Source of the DNA: Corallococcus coralloides DSM 2259
GTDB taxonomy: Bacteria > Myxococcota > Myxococcia > Myxococcales > Myxococcaceae
Direction: 5' to 3'
NCBI RefSeq assembly: GCF_000255295.1
Contig: NC_017030.1
Span: forward strand, 3,658,001 to 3,722,000
DNA length: 64,000 nucleotides
The translations under genes were made by a program, and so were the position numbers. Positions 16,211 to 25,567 of this stretch are shown in pieces; the first letter of the stretch is position 1; every line of letters starts with the position of its first letter. Under the pieces are notes generated by a model. That model was not told the origin of the DNA and ran no database searches. It worked only from the letters and a program-made list of their open reading frames with translations.

Positions 16211-17203
16211 TCAAGAACCGGGGTCCACAGCCCACAGACCCACGGTCCCGTCCCCCTGACCCCAGGCGATGAAGCGGCCATCGGGTGAGAAGACCGCATC
16301 ACTCGTCTGCAGGTCATTGTCGTCGCCGTGTCGAAACACCCTCTCCCCCGTGTCAAACCGATGAACGGCGAAGCCCCGGCCATCACCGCCTGCTGCGAGC
16401 AAGTCGCCCTCCGGGCTGAAGTCGAGATTGCTGGGGATGCAGTGGAAGTCCTTGAGGGTCCTCGTGATGCGAAACTCCCTCACGTCGACCACGTCGACCT
16501 CGTTCGAATTTCCCCCCACAACCAGCAGGGGCTTCGATGGATGGAATGCGACGCTCCCTGCGAAAGGCATCGACAGAGACAGATGGTCAGGCCCGGTGCC
16601 GTCCTCCAGGTTCCATAGCCAGACACCTGATGACGTCCCATCATGAGGAGTTCCGACCACTGCGGCGTAACGTCCATCTGGAGAGAACGCGCAGTCCTTC
16701 AACTGGGCGGAAACCGAGATGCCGCGAAGATTCCGCATCGGCTGCCAGGTCTCCAGGTTCCACAAGTGCGCTTCGCCTTCGTCCAGCAGCACCAGTGCGG
16801 TGCCGTCCGCGCGGACGCCAAAGCATGTCACAGGGCAGGGAAGCGCTGACTCATGCAGAAGTGTTCCGCTTTCGACAGCCAGGGCCAGGATTCGATACCG
16901 ATACGGTGTGGCCGCCGTTGCGACAGGAGCGCCAATGCCCACGATGCTGCCGTCGCGGAGGAAGCCGGGCTTGAACTCGGCCAGCGGGACCTCGCCGTGG
17001 CTGACAGTCTTCTCCGCCACGCCAAGGCTCTTCCACCAGCGCAACCGCACCCCAGACTCTTCCGTGGCAAGCAGGTGATTGTCAGCTGGAGCGAATCCAA
17101 GGCGTTGCCCTCCGGCGAATGGGACTCGAGGTGAACCCAATTGCCGCACGCGTGTCAGGTGCGCCGCATTGTCCACGGTGATGATAGGCACAGAGGACTT
17201 CAT
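16211..17203 (-). CDS. WD40-repeat (beta-propeller) protein
   Basis: A 330-residue protein with several WD40-like blades: CAFSPDGRYAAVVG with GVWLWNLEDG, LDFSPEGDLLAAGG, and AVFSPDGRFIAWGQGDGTVG with LWAVD at the C-terminus. No signal peptide is visible, so a cytoplasmic beta-propeller scaffold is likely. The start ATG at 17203 has AAGGAG well placed upstream. It lies 81 bases downstream of the large secreted protein gene on the same strand. A role as partner or immunity protein for it is possible but unproven. Confidence 0.8.
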   Translation of the reverse strand: MKSSVPIITVDNAAHLTRVRQLGSPRVPFAGGQRLGFAPADNHLLATEESGVRLRWWKSLGVAEKTVSHGEVPLAEFKPGFLRDGSIVGIGAPVATAATPYRYRILALAVESGTLLHESALPCPVTCFGVRADGTALVLLDEGEAHLWNLETWQPMRNLRGISVSAQLKDCAFSPDGRYAAVVGTPHDGTSSGVWLWNLEDGTGPDHLSLSMPFAGSVAFHPSKPLLVVGGNSNEVDVVDVREFRITRTLKDFHCIPSNLDFSPEGDLLAAGGDGRGFAVHRFDTGERVFRHGDDNDLQTSDAVFSPDGRFIAWGQGDGTVGLWAVDPGS

Positions 17204-17250
17204 GCTCACTCCTTGCTTCAAGGGTCCTTCCAGGTCAAGCGGCACGGGCA

Positions 17251-17275
17251 GCGGAGGCGCGAAACGCGCCCCCGC
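17251..17275 (-). terminator. Strong hairpin after the large secreted protein gene
   Basis: GGCGCG and CGCGCC flank a three-base AAA loop, extended outward by GCGG and CCGC with small mismatches. It lies in the 81-base gap between the large secreted protein and the WD40 gene. No T-run follows, so it may be a processing or pausing element rather than a true terminator. Confidence 0.4.
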
Positions 17276-17284
17276 CGCCTCGGG

Positions 17285-19603
17285 TCACGGACTCAGGTCC
17301 ACATGGGTGGCATCACCCCAGACCCGCAGCAGCATATCCCGCTCCTGCGTGGTCAGATCCCTGGCGTAGGCGTTCTTCGACTTGGCCAGCGTTGCCTGCC
17401 GGAACCAGGTATTGAGCCCGCTCCTTGCTTCGTTCGGACCCTGGGGTGCCAGGGCATTGGCGTCGGTCACCTTGCAAGCAATGGCCGCGTCCGACGCGTC
17501 GCCTGGGATTTTCGACACTTCTTTCTTGAGGTGGATCCGAGGACGCGCCTGCGTGCCGCGAGGGGCGATGCGAACGATGGACCCATCCAAATGGGTCCAG
17601 ATTTCCTGCGCGGTGGTGGAGGAACTCTTGACGAAGCCCTTCTGCGTCAGCAGCAACTCCACCTCCGGCAGGATCATCCCCTGCATTGGGGGGAGGTTGC
17701 GGACGGTCGCTCCCAGGTTCTGCACGAAGAGCGCATCGTGAACGGCCTTGCTCCATTGCCAGTTGAGGTTCAGCGTGGTGACCTTCTGCATCGCGCTGCC
17801 GCCAACCGAGTGGGCGAAGGTGGTGACGAACGTATCCCCATAGGTGTCCGCGAGGAATTTGATCTGCGTCCCGGTGAGATCCTCCAGGTGGGAGAGTGCG
17901 TTCGAGCCGATTCGGGTCCGCAGAATCTGCCTTTCGGCGGCCGCCAGGTCCGTCAGATTGTCCAGGATGCGTCCAACGCGCCCCGCGACGGGGGCCACGG
18001 TCATGACGCCGTGCCAGAAGGCGCCGCTTCCGATGACGACGCCCAGACCCGAAGCGATCCGCTCCTCCGCGGAGAGTTGCTCGCCGCCTGGCATGCAGAA
18101 CTTCTTGCCGGTCACCGCCTCGCACAGGTCGAGGACGTCTCCCACCGGCGTGAAGCCCACCGCGAACCTGCTGACCTCCACGGCTGCCGTGGCGATGGAG
18201 TTCGTGAGCCGCGTCAGCTCCGCCAGGGCGGAGAGGTCCACGCTGAAGATGGCCGCGGCCGCGCCCTGCAGCATCGCGTTGATGGTGTCGAGGAGCATCC
18301 GCTCCTCGGGCGACATCGTCGAGTCCCAGCCTGACAGCGCGTCCTTCAGGGCCGTCGCCGCCTGGGGCGTCCGGGCCATGAGCACGGAGTCCAGCCTGAC
18401 GCGGATGTCCACGGGGATGGGGGTGTCCAGGAACCAGCCCGAGTCATCCATGTAGTTGCGCACGTAGTTCGCCACCCCATGGCGGGCGTTGAGGAAGGCT
18501 CCCCACTCCTCGGTCGAAACCGCGCCCCGGGCTTCGAGCGAGCGCTGCATGGCGGCCACGTTGGTGCGCCAGGCGCGAACGGTGCTCAGGAAGCCCATGC
18601 GGTCCTGGCTGGCCGTGTTCCCCATCTGCTGCTGGAGACGGCTCAGGACCTGCTGCGCGTAGGCGGCGTATGGGTCCTGATCGGGATCGAAGTCCTCATT
18701 GGGGTCGACTTCCGGCACCGTGACGTCCTGCACGTCGTCCAGACCGTTGCCCGGCTCGAAGTGGTCCGGTGAGCTCAGGTCATGGCCCGCCTGCGCCACG
18801 GCGGCTTCCACCAGGGAGGTGGCTTCGTCCACGTGCAGACCCAGCTCCGTGGTGATGCGGGCAATCTCCGCGCGAAGCTGCTCGACGTTCTTCTTGAGGT
18901 CCGCCACGAGATCCACGAGCGCCTGCCGTGTCTTGGCGGGCACGTCCGGGTATCGCTTGAGCAGAGCATCGAGCTCTGCCGCGGTCATTTCGTCGAACCC
19001 CTTCTGGAGCAGGGTCTCCAGCTCGGCTTCGAGGCCGTCGAGCCGGGCCTGCTGAGCGCCCAGGTCGGCGATCCGACCCGCGTTGCCCAGGAGCTTGTTC
19101 CGGTCCTCGTTGATGGCTCGCTCGAGCGCATCGATTTTATCCGCCAGACCCGGGTTCAGGTCGCGCAGCGCGAAGTTGACGTGGGTCCTTCCCTGGTAGC
19201 TCGTGCCATTGCGCGCACCGGAGAAGAGGACGATGGAAGGCTGCCCCGGGCGCAGCAGCTTGACGAGCTCCGAGGACTTCGTCCATTTGCTTCCGCCCAA
19301 GGTGGTAACGCCAAAATCGAAGGCATTGTCGCCCGGACGCAGCAGTACCGAATCAAACAACGCGTGGAACGCATTATAGCGGTCCTGGTTCCTTGCGATC
19401 CGGTACTGGAGTGGAACGGTGTATGTCGGCAGGGGAAGGTCGTTGACCTCGAAGTAGGGATCTCCTTCGTTGGCCAGGATCGGGTCGAGGTTGCTTCCCT
19501 GGGATACGTAGGAAATGGTCTCCCAGTAGATTTCATACTCGATCGCATGGGACGGGGGAGCCATGAACAGAAGCAGCCCCAGCGTAAGATAGAGATTTCG
19601 CAT
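17285..19603 (-). CDS. Large secreted protein with pre-toxin-like domain
   Basis: A 772-residue protein with signal peptide MRNLYLTLGLLLFMAPPSHA. Residues about 40-150 are an exported N-terminal domain; about 150-280 is strongly helical and coiled-coil-like (KIDALERAINEDRNKLLGNA; LVADLKKNVEQLRAEIARIT); an acidic linker follows. Around residues 480-530, GFTPVGDVLDLCEAVTGKKF then AEERIASGLG resembles the pre-toxin (PT-TG) segment that precedes C-terminal domains of bacterial polymorphic toxins. The last 130 residues (WTHLDGSIVRIAPRGTQARP) would then be the effector domain; I do not recognise its activity. ATG 19603 has GGAG about 10 bases upstream; ATG 19648 would give a longer leader. It is the last of four minus-strand genes for exported proteins. 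Confidence 0.7.
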   Translation of the reverse strand: MRNLYLTLGLLLFMAPPSHAIEYEIYWETISYVSQGSNLDPILANEGDPYFEVNDLPLPTYTVPLQYRIARNQDRYNAFHALFDSVLLRPGDNAFDFGVTTLGGSKWTKSSELVKLLRPGQPSIVLFSGARNGTSYQGRTHVNFALRDLNPGLADKIDALERAINEDRNKLLGNAGRIADLGAQQARLDGLEAELETLLQKGFDEMTAAELDALLKRYPDVPAKTRQALVDLVADLKKNVEQLRAEIARITTELGLHVDEATSLVEAAVAQAGHDLSSPDHFEPGNGLDDVQDVTVPEVDPNEDFDPDQDPYAAYAQQVLSRLQQQMGNTASQDRMGFLSTVRAWRTNVAAMQRSLEARGAVSTEEWGAFLNARHGVANYVRNYMDDSGWFLDTPIPVDIRVRLDSVLMARTPQAATALKDALSGWDSTMSPEERMLLDTINAMLQGAAAAIFSVDLSALAELTRLTNSIATAAVEVSRFAVGFTPVGDVLDLCEAVTGKKFCMPGGEQLSAEERIASGLGVVIGSGAFWHGVMTVAPVAGRVGRILDNLTDLAAAERQILRTRIGSNALSHLEDLTGTQIKFLADTYGDTFVTTFAHSVGGSAMQKVTTLNLNWQWSKAVHDALFVQNLGATVRNLPPMQGMILPEVELLLTQKGFVKSSSTTAQEIWTHLDGSIVRIAPRGTQARPRIHLKKEVSKIPGDASDAAIACKVTDANALAPQGPNEARSGLNTWFRQATLAKSKNAYARDLTTQERDMLLRVWGDATHVDLSP

Positions 19604-19656
19604 CAGGAACGCTCCGGTACGAAGGGCGGTAGCAAATGCATGGGTCATGGCGGGCC

Positions 19657-21171
19657 TCACATTCCGTCCGACACACGCAGGGCTGCGTCATGGACCGTGG
19701 CGGCTGCCTTGAACTGGCCTGCGGTTGTCAGGGTCTCCACTTCGGCCAACATCGCCGCGGGCACACTTCCCGCCTGACGCATCATCGCCACGTTGAGTCG
19801 CAGCGTGCCGGGGAGCGTGGACGTCCTCCAGGACCTGACGCGAGAGAAATCCCGCCTCATGGCGATACATCCCGCCTCTCGCCAGGAACGGGCGCCTGCC
19901 GCCGGGGGCGCGCACGCGGGTTCGAACTGGAGGTACGACTCCATCTGGTCGAACTTCTCCGACAGGAATGACAGCTTCAGCACCGTGCTCTTGGGCGCCA
20001 CCTGCCAGAGCTGCGTGCTCCGGGTGGTGACGTCACTCAAGAAGCGTTGGGAGGCGGTGAGGAAGGCCTCGTCCGCCAGCGCCTGTCGGGTGGCCTGGTC
20101 CGCCTCCAACGCGATGAGGGCCTCCCTCCGTTGTTTCATCCCTTCCACCAGCCGCTCCACGGTGGTCAACGTCTTGCGCTTACGAGCCTCGCAGTAGCCC
20201 TCGATGCCCTCCACCATCTTCCGTTCCCCTACCACCAGGTCACCCATGAGCAGACCGCGCTTCTGGATGAACTCGCGATGAGGCACCAGGCTCGCCGCGT
20301 AGTCCTCCTGCGCGCGGGCCAGCTGGGAACGCAGCCTCCTGGCATCCATCGCCAGTGTGCTCGCCGTCCCGCTTTCCTGATGGGAGAGGTCGGCCGCCGC
20401 GAGCAACGCGGCCTCAATCCCCTGGAGGTCCGCCATCGAACCCTGGGCAGCCAGGGCCTGAAGCGCGGTGACGGAGGCGGCCTCCGTGTTCCTGTACGTC
20501 TCGAACCGCCCCACGAGCGACACCACCTGGGGACTCAGTGCCTCCAGGGCGGTCCGCGCCTCGGCGACCGCCTGGTCCAGCCGGGTCATGCCCGCCTTGA
20601 CCTCTGCCGCCTCCAGCACGACGGGATCCCCGTAGGCGCTGGCCTGCGTCTTGACCTGGGTCTCTACGTTCTTGGTGATCGTGTTCAATCGATCCGAGAC
20701 TTCGGCAATGATCTGGTTTTGCTCGTCGTAACGGATCTTCATGCCTCCAGAATGTATGGATAGACTCAGATGTAGCGTTTCGGCGTTCTTCTGGGTGGTT
20801 TTAAGGAAATCGATGACTTGGTTCTGGACATCGAACCAAGTCGCAATTTCGGCGGGGGAGGCATTGGCGTCTGGTTCAGTGGCCCACAGTTGAATGGGCT
20901 GGTAGCGGCAGGTGAGGTCTGTCCCGCATTGATTGAACTGAATGGCGGCAAGCTGGTCGTAGACACCCTGAGGGGTCTGCGGCGGGCGTTCGCAAACACC
21001 ATAGTCGGGCTGATGCGGACGTATGGCGCAGAACATGGGGATGTAGTTCGTCGTGCGCTGTTTCTGGGAGGTCACCTGCTGCTCTTCCGGGCGCGACTCC
21101 TGAGCGCAGCCCAGTCCCAGGACCGCAACGAGCGCGGCCTTGAACCATCTGAGATGAGTCAATGATTTCAT
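19657..21171 (-). CDS. Coiled-coil lipoprotein of unknown function
   Basis: A 504-residue protein with a lipoprotein signal peptide ending VLGLGC (Cys22). The mature part has an N-terminal domain with several cysteines (MFCAIRPHQPDYGVCERPPQ) and then a long helical region, about residues 110-420, rich in heptad-like leucine and alanine spacing (LEAAEVKAGMTRLDQAVAEA). The C-terminal piece resumes cysteines (FEPACAPPAAG). I recognise no family. It precedes the large secreted protein gene by 53 bases and may form an envelope complex with it (inference). Confidence 0.72.
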   Translation of the reverse strand: MKSLTHLRWFKAALVAVLGLGCAQESRPEEQQVTSQKQRTTNYIPMFCAIRPHQPDYGVCERPPQTPQGVYDQLAAIQFNQCGTDLTCRYQPIQLWATEPDANASPAEIATWFDVQNQVIDFLKTTQKNAETLHLSLSIHSGGMKIRYDEQNQIIAEVSDRLNTITKNVETQVKTQASAYGDPVVLEAAEVKAGMTRLDQAVAEARTALEALSPQVVSLVGRFETYRNTEAASVTALQALAAQGSMADLQGIEAALLAAADLSHQESGTASTLAMDARRLRSQLARAQEDYAASLVPHREFIQKRGLLMGDLVVGERKMVEGIEGYCEARKRKTLTTVERLVEGMKQRREALIALEADQATRQALADEAFLTASQRFLSDVTTRSTQLWQVAPKSTVLKLSFLSEKFDQMESYLQFEPACAPPAAGARSWREAGCIAMRRDFSRVRSWRTSTLPGTLRLNVAMMRQAGSVPAAMLAEVETLTTAGQFKAAATVHDAALRVSDGM

Positions 21172-21204
21172 GTCTTGTTGGGTCTCTTGCAGGGGGGCCA
21201 GACG

Positions 21205-22161
21205 TCAGGGCAGCCAGGGCGCGAGTTGTGCCAGCGCCAGTGATTTCTTGTTCTTGAGCCGGACGATCTCGGTCTTCGCGGCTTCGTACAGTTGCGCGTA
21301 GTCCGGGGGATTCCCTGTCTGGCGTGCGAGGATCGCGTTCAGACGGGCAAGGATTTCAGATGCACCGGGCCCCAGGTGATCCTCCATGGTCATGACTGTT
21401 CCGTCCGGACGCTGCCAGTCCTCAGGCTGGCCGAGGACCCAGAGCGAGCCGTGGAGGCGCAGCAGGGCCAGTCGCTCCTCGAAGCTCAAGTCCGCGCAGT
21501 TGAGGATCATCGATTCCACGGCGGGGCCAGCCTCGAGCGCCGCGGCCCGGAGCTCCTGCATGCTCTCGTTGGAAAGCTCGGTGCGGAACTGGTCCGCCAA
21601 GCTGTACATGAACGCGTAGGCGCGCTGGTAGAGCATGAGCTCCTCCATCCGGTCAGCGTGGCTTTCCGCTGCGGCGATGTCCGCGTTCAATGCGGTGATG
21701 AGGGCTTGGGCTTCGCCCGTGCTGGAGACGTCCACCTCGTTCCAGTGGATCTCCAGCGAGATGCGGCAACTGCTGTCGAGGACCGCGGAGGCCGTCCAGG
21801 TGGACGCATCGCTCAGGGTGAAGGCGCTCACGGGAGCGCCTCCGGCCGCTCTCAGTCGGACCTCCTTGTTGTTCTGGAGATAGGGGATGAAGACGGGCGA
21901 CGCCCCCGCCGTTTCGGCCCGGGCCTCCAGCGGGTACTGGGTCGAACAATTGCCGGACACGACGGAGCGCAGCGTCGTCCGGAGCGGCACGGCGGTCTCC
22001 GCCGTGGGGGTGGTGAGCAAGGCCTGCGGAAGCTGACAGTTCATCAGCCGGTTGAAACGCAGCTCGCACCGGGCAGGCGAAATGAGGTCATGGGCATCCG
22101 CCGCATGGGTCACGGTGGGCAGCAACAGGGCACACGTCGCCCCTGCGACCAGGAATCGCAT
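21205..22161 (-). CDS. Secreted protein of unknown function
   Basis: A 318-residue protein with signal peptide MRFLVAGATCALLLPTVTHA and a mature start ADAHDLISP. The N-terminal half looks like a beta-sandwich (LRTTLRSVVSGNCSTQYPLE; CRISLEIHWNEVDVSSTG) with four cysteines. The C-terminal half is helical (EELMLYQRAYAFMYSLADQF) and ends in a basic KNKK stretch. The start is ATG 22161, which follows AAGGAG; the in-frame GTG at 22173 overlaps that site and is unlikely. It belongs to the four-gene exported set. Confidence 0.72.
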   Translation of the reverse strand: MRFLVAGATCALLLPTVTHAADAHDLISPARCELRFNRLMNCQLPQALLTTPTAETAVPLRTTLRSVVSGNCSTQYPLEARAETAGASPVFIPYLQNNKEVRLRAAGGAPVSAFTLSDASTWTASAVLDSSCRISLEIHWNEVDVSSTGEAQALITALNADIAAAESHADRMEELMLYQRAYAFMYSLADQFRTELSNESMQELRAAALEAGPAVESMILNCADLSFEERLALLRLHGSLWVLGQPEDWQRPDGTVMTMEDHLGPGASEILARLNAILARQTGNPPDYAQLYEAAKTEIVRLKNKKSLALAQLAPWLP

Positions 22162-22197
22162 CTTCACAAACACTCCTTGGGATGGTGTCAGGGTTCA

Positions 22198-22251
22198 GCC
22201 AAGGCTTCGCCGCCGGAGCATTCCGGTCCACATGGCGAACGAAGCCTTGGC
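22198..22251. repeat. 12-bp perfect inverted repeat between two secreted-protein genes
   Basis: GCCAAGGCTTCG at 22198-22209 is the exact reverse complement of CGAAGCCTTGGC at 22240-22251, with about 30 bases between that can partly pair. On the plus strand the right arm is followed by GTTTGTTT, like an intrinsic terminator, although both flanking genes are on the minus strand. It could stop antisense transcription or act as a processing hairpin. Confidence 0.5.
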
Positions 22252-22283
22252 GTTTGTTTCAGGACCGCCGGACAGGCGGTTGA

Positions 22284-23219
22284 TTACAGACAGAAGCCGG
22301 GACGGGACTGGTCTGGAATGCAGTCCGGCAGGATGAGACGCGCTTCGACGACGTCCGCGCCCATGCTGTAGTTCCCATAGACGTAGTCCGGGTCCGCGAC
22401 ACGAAGGGGTGGGAGCGCGTTGGCGCGAAGCTCCACCCGGACCGGCGTGTAGGGCTGAATGAGGGTTTCGATTTCGAAGAACTCGTAGCCGCCCCCAGAG
22501 TACGTGTCGATCGCGGGCAGCAGCTTCGTCGCGGCGTCACGCCAGACATTGTCCACCCCCAGGGTCTGGAGCGCGAGCGTCGCTGTCATGTTGATGCCGG
22601 GGAGGTAGGGCGGGCCGTAGGGCCGCTGTGAATAGAGGTAGACCTTGACCTGCCCCCGCACATACCGGGCCTGCTGGTGGCTCAAGAACCCGGGAACCCG
22701 AAGGAAGACATGGCCTGATTGGGTCGTCGCCATGGGCTTGGTGAAGAGCCCGGTTCCCCATTGGGCAGGATTCGAGGGGCAGTGGATGACGGGCCAACCC
22801 CAACCGCTGAGGTAGCGCCCGTCCGGCCAGTGCCATTGCTGGGTCTGACGGCCAGTGTAGCCGTCATAGGGAGCAGGCACGGTGGGAGACAGGTCGAACC
22901 AATAGGTCGGAGGAGGGGCCTCGGTCGGAGAGGCGCAGGGCACGGCATTGGCCCTGTTCCAGCTGGTCGCGCTGTCGTTGGGGTTCTGGGCCGTGCAGGT
23001 GCTCTGGCTGGGCCGGTTCGCCCAGTTGCACATGTCGAGGGAGATCTCCTGGACATACTGCGACGAGGACGGCGTCAGTCCAGCCGCCTGTGCATCAAGC
23101 GAAAGGCTCCCCAATGCCAGGCCCAGAAGGGCAAGAGGACCCGCAGCGATGGTCCGTCCCATGCGCCTGGCGGCTGGTACTGCGTTCGACAAAGAGATGG
23201 CGTTGACTGCGATAGTCAT
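22284..23219 (-). CDS. Secreted protein of unknown function, first of the exported set
   Basis: A 311-residue protein with a long signal peptide (TIAAGPLALLGLALGSLSLD, then AQA before AGLTPSSS). The mature part is rich in Trp, Tyr and Pro and has paired cysteines (LDMCNWANRPSQSTC; VIHCPSNPAQWG; LPDCIPDQSRPGFC). FLRVPGFLSHQQARYVRGQV suggests a lectin- or jelly-roll-like beta fold, but I recognise no family. The start ATG at 23219 follows GGGAGAAG. It is the first gene of the minus-strand exported set. Confidence 0.72.
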   Translation of the reverse strand: MTIAVNAISLSNAVPAARRMGRTIAAGPLALLGLALGSLSLDAQAAGLTPSSSQYVQEISLDMCNWANRPSQSTCTAQNPNDSATSWNRANAVPCASPTEAPPPTYWFDLSPTVPAPYDGYTGRQTQQWHWPDGRYLSGWGWPVIHCPSNPAQWGTGLFTKPMATTQSGHVFLRVPGFLSHQQARYVRGQVKVYLYSQRPYGPPYLPGINMTATLALQTLGVDNVWRDAATKLLPAIDTYSGGGYEFFEIETLIQPYTPVRVELRANALPPLRVADPDYVYGNYSMGADVVEARLILPDCIPDQSRPGFCL

Positions 23220-23533
23220 TGTGAGTGCTTCTCCCGTTGCTCGGCACGCCGGAAGACGTGCGAACTCAGAAACCTTGAAAAGTTCGGAAAGGAGCCACTG
23301 ACTGAAGTGGCGGGTCCCCTCTCGGTCGCAATGGACAAACACACCCGGAGGAACTCCACGAGGGAGTCCAGGCGAGGTGGCGAACTCGAATGTAAGGGGA
23401 GCTACAGCGTTACTGCGGAGGCGCACTGACTAGCACAGCTTCATGGAATTGCAATGCCCGCCTTGCTCACGGGGCGCGTGCCTTTTCTCAAATCTTGTCA
23501 GTGTCCTATTGGACCGACACCCTGAGTGGATTG
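23220..23533. other. Intergenic region between debranching enzyme and exported set
   Basis: 314 bases without a convincing gene. It must hold the promoter for the minus-strand exported set near 23220-23400, but I see no clear consensus. It also holds the hairpin downstream of the debranching-enzyme gene. Base composition is visibly less GC-rich than in the flanking genes. Confidence 0.5.
23498..23524 (-). terminator. Imperfect hairpin after debranching-enzyme gene
   Basis: TCAGTGTC at 23498-23505 pairs with GACACCCTGA at 23515-23524 apart from two unpaired C residues. It is 10 bases past the minus-strand stop codon of the debranching enzyme. There is only a weak T-rich stretch beyond it, so it is a tentative terminator. 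Confidence 0.35.
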
Positions 23534-25567
23534 TCACCCCACATTCGTCTTGCTGAACACCCGCAGCGCCTCCGCGACACTCCAGGCCTGGGCGAAGCAG
23601 CCTCGCGGACGGTAGGGCTCCGTCGCGTCGAAGATTTCGGAGATCTGCCCGATGCCCGCGTGCGACAGGTGGTCCTCCATTCCAGCCAGCAGGGCCCTCG
23701 CGGCCTTGATGTCTGGGGAGACCTTCAACGTCGCATCTACGTAATGCCCGATGAGCCAGCCCCACACCGTGCCCTGGTGATAGGCCGCGTCGCGGGCCCG
23801 CAGGTCTCCGTCGTACTTCGGTTTGTAGTCCTTGCTCCCCGGCGCGAGGCTGCGCAGGCCCACCGGCGTCACCAGCTCGCGACGCACCACCTCCAGCACC
23901 TGCGCCCACTTGTCTCGCTTGAGCACCGGATGCTTCAGCGAGATGGCGAAGACCTGGTTCGGCCGCACGCTCGCGTCCTCGCGGCCGTCCTCTCCGTCCA
24001 CCACGTCGTAGAGACACCCGCCCGCTTCGTTCCAGAAGCGCTGGTTGAAGCTGCCCTGTGCCTTCTCCGCCGCGGCCCGGTACGGCCCTGATTCCAGCCC
24101 CAGCCGCTCCGCCCAGCCCGCCATCAGGCGCAGGGCGTTGAACCACAGCGCGTTGATCTCCACCGCCTTGCCCCGGCGCGGCGTCACCACCCAGCCCTCC
24201 ACCTTCGCGTCCATCCAGGTGAGCTGGTAGCCCTCCTGCCCCTGCCGCAGGAGCCCGTCCGCCGGATCCACGCCGATGTGGAAGCGCGTGCCCTTCTGGT
24301 GGTGCGCCACGATGTCCTGCAAGGTCGGGAACAGGTCCCGCAGCAGCGCTTCGTCTCCCGTCTCCTCCAGGTAGCGGTCCACCGCGTGGAAGAACCAGAG
24401 CGTCGCGTCCGCCGTGTGGTAGACGCCCTCGTTCTCTCCGTCCGGGAAGTAGTTCGGAATCAGCCCGTCCCGCACGTAGTGCTCGAACGTGCGCAGGATG
24501 GCCGCCGCCTCGCGGTAGCGCCCCGTGGCCAGCGTCAGCCCGTCCAGGCTGATCATCGTGTCCCGGCCCCAGTCCGTGAACCACGGGTAGCCCGCGATGA
24601 CGCTCCTTGCATCCAGTCCCATCGACCGCGCCCACGCGGCGTCCGCGGGCCTTGGCGGGTCGATGATGAACTGGTCCGCCGCCAACACCAGCCGCGCCGG
24701 CACCCCCGTGCGCCCATGCTCCGGGGCGCGCTCCAACAGGCGCTCCTGTCTTCCCAGCTCCCGCTCGAACACCTCCTTGGGAGTCCGCTCCAGCAGGTGC
24801 CCCGGCGCCTGCGTCGTGAGTCCGAAGTAGAGGGTGCCCCCGGGCTTCAGCGTCGCCGTGAAGTAGCCCGGCGAGTGCTGCACCTCCGTGAAGTCGTAGC
24901 CGCGCGCCTTCTCCGTCCTCAGGTGCTGGGGCCTGGAGGTCTCCGCCAGGCTCACATACGGCGTGGGCCCGTCCGAATACAGCCGCATCCGCTGAAGCGG
25001 ACCGTCCTCGCCGTTGCGCAGCTCCACCAGCGGGCCGCGCAGCGTGACGATGGCCTCTGCCACTCCCTTCAGCAGCGGCCCGTCATGTGGGCGCAGCACC
25101 GGGTATGGCCGCAGGTGCAGGGTCACCTCCGGACCGGACAGGTGCTCCCATGCGAGGAACACCGTGTCCTCGCCGTGCACCATCACGCAGCGGCGCCTCA
25201 GCCGCGCGCGCCCCACCGCGTACTCCCAGACGGGAATCAGCCCCTCCAGGTGGAAGTGCCGCAGGTGCCTCGCGCCGTCCTCCAATGCGGTGCCGTCGCC
25301 GTGCTCCTCGGAGGTGAGCCGGTAGCGCTCCCCGTCCACCAGCGCCGTCTCCTCCAGCCGCGCCATCAGCACCGTGCGGCCCAGCTTCTCCAGCGTGGGG
25401 ATGAACAGGCCGTGATAGCGGCGCGTGTTGCAGCCCACCACCGTGCCGGAGGCGTAGCCTCCGCGGCCGTTGGTCAGGAGCCACTCGTGATTCACGCCGT
25501 TGCTGAAGTCAGCGCCGTCCGGGAAGTCGAAGGACAGGCGGGGCAGGGCAGGGGCTGGTTCGTTCAC
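23534..25567 (-). CDS. Glycogen debranching-type amylo-alpha-1,6-glucosidase
   Basis: A 677-residue cytoplasmic enzyme. The N-terminal half (about residues 20-290) is the bacterial/archaeal debranching N-domain (EWLLTNGRGGYASGTVVGCN; TRRYHGLFIP). The C-terminal half is an (alpha/alpha)6 barrel with WFTDWGRDTMISL, FPDGENEGVYHTADATLWF and GKAVEINALWFNALR, the usual active-site segments of amylo-alpha-1,6-glucosidases. It should remove alpha-1,6 branches during glycogen use. It begins at GTG 25567 with GGAGGAG about 10 bases upstream, divergent from the PLD gene. No other glycogen gene is adjacent. Confidence 0.92.
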   Translation of the reverse strand: MNEPAPALPRLSFDFPDGADFSNGVNHEWLLTNGRGGYASGTVVGCNTRRYHGLFIPTLEKLGRTVLMARLEETALVDGERYRLTSEEHGDGTALEDGARHLRHFHLEGLIPVWEYAVGRARLRRRCVMVHGEDTVFLAWEHLSGPEVTLHLRPYPVLRPHDGPLLKGVAEAIVTLRGPLVELRNGEDGPLQRMRLYSDGPTPYVSLAETSRPQHLRTEKARGYDFTEVQHSPGYFTATLKPGGTLYFGLTTQAPGHLLERTPKEVFERELGRQERLLERAPEHGRTGVPARLVLAADQFIIDPPRPADAAWARSMGLDARSVIAGYPWFTDWGRDTMISLDGLTLATGRYREAAAILRTFEHYVRDGLIPNYFPDGENEGVYHTADATLWFFHAVDRYLEETGDEALLRDLFPTLQDIVAHHQKGTRFHIGVDPADGLLRQGQEGYQLTWMDAKVEGWVVTPRRGKAVEINALWFNALRLMAGWAERLGLESGPYRAAAEKAQGSFNQRFWNEAGGCLYDVVDGEDGREDASVRPNQVFAISLKHPVLKRDKWAQVLEVVRRELVTPVGLRSLAPGSKDYKPKYDGDLRARDAAYHQGTVWGWLIGHYVDATLKVSPDIKAARALLAGMEDHLSHAGIGQISEIFDATEPYRPRGCFAQAWSVAEALRVFSKTNVG

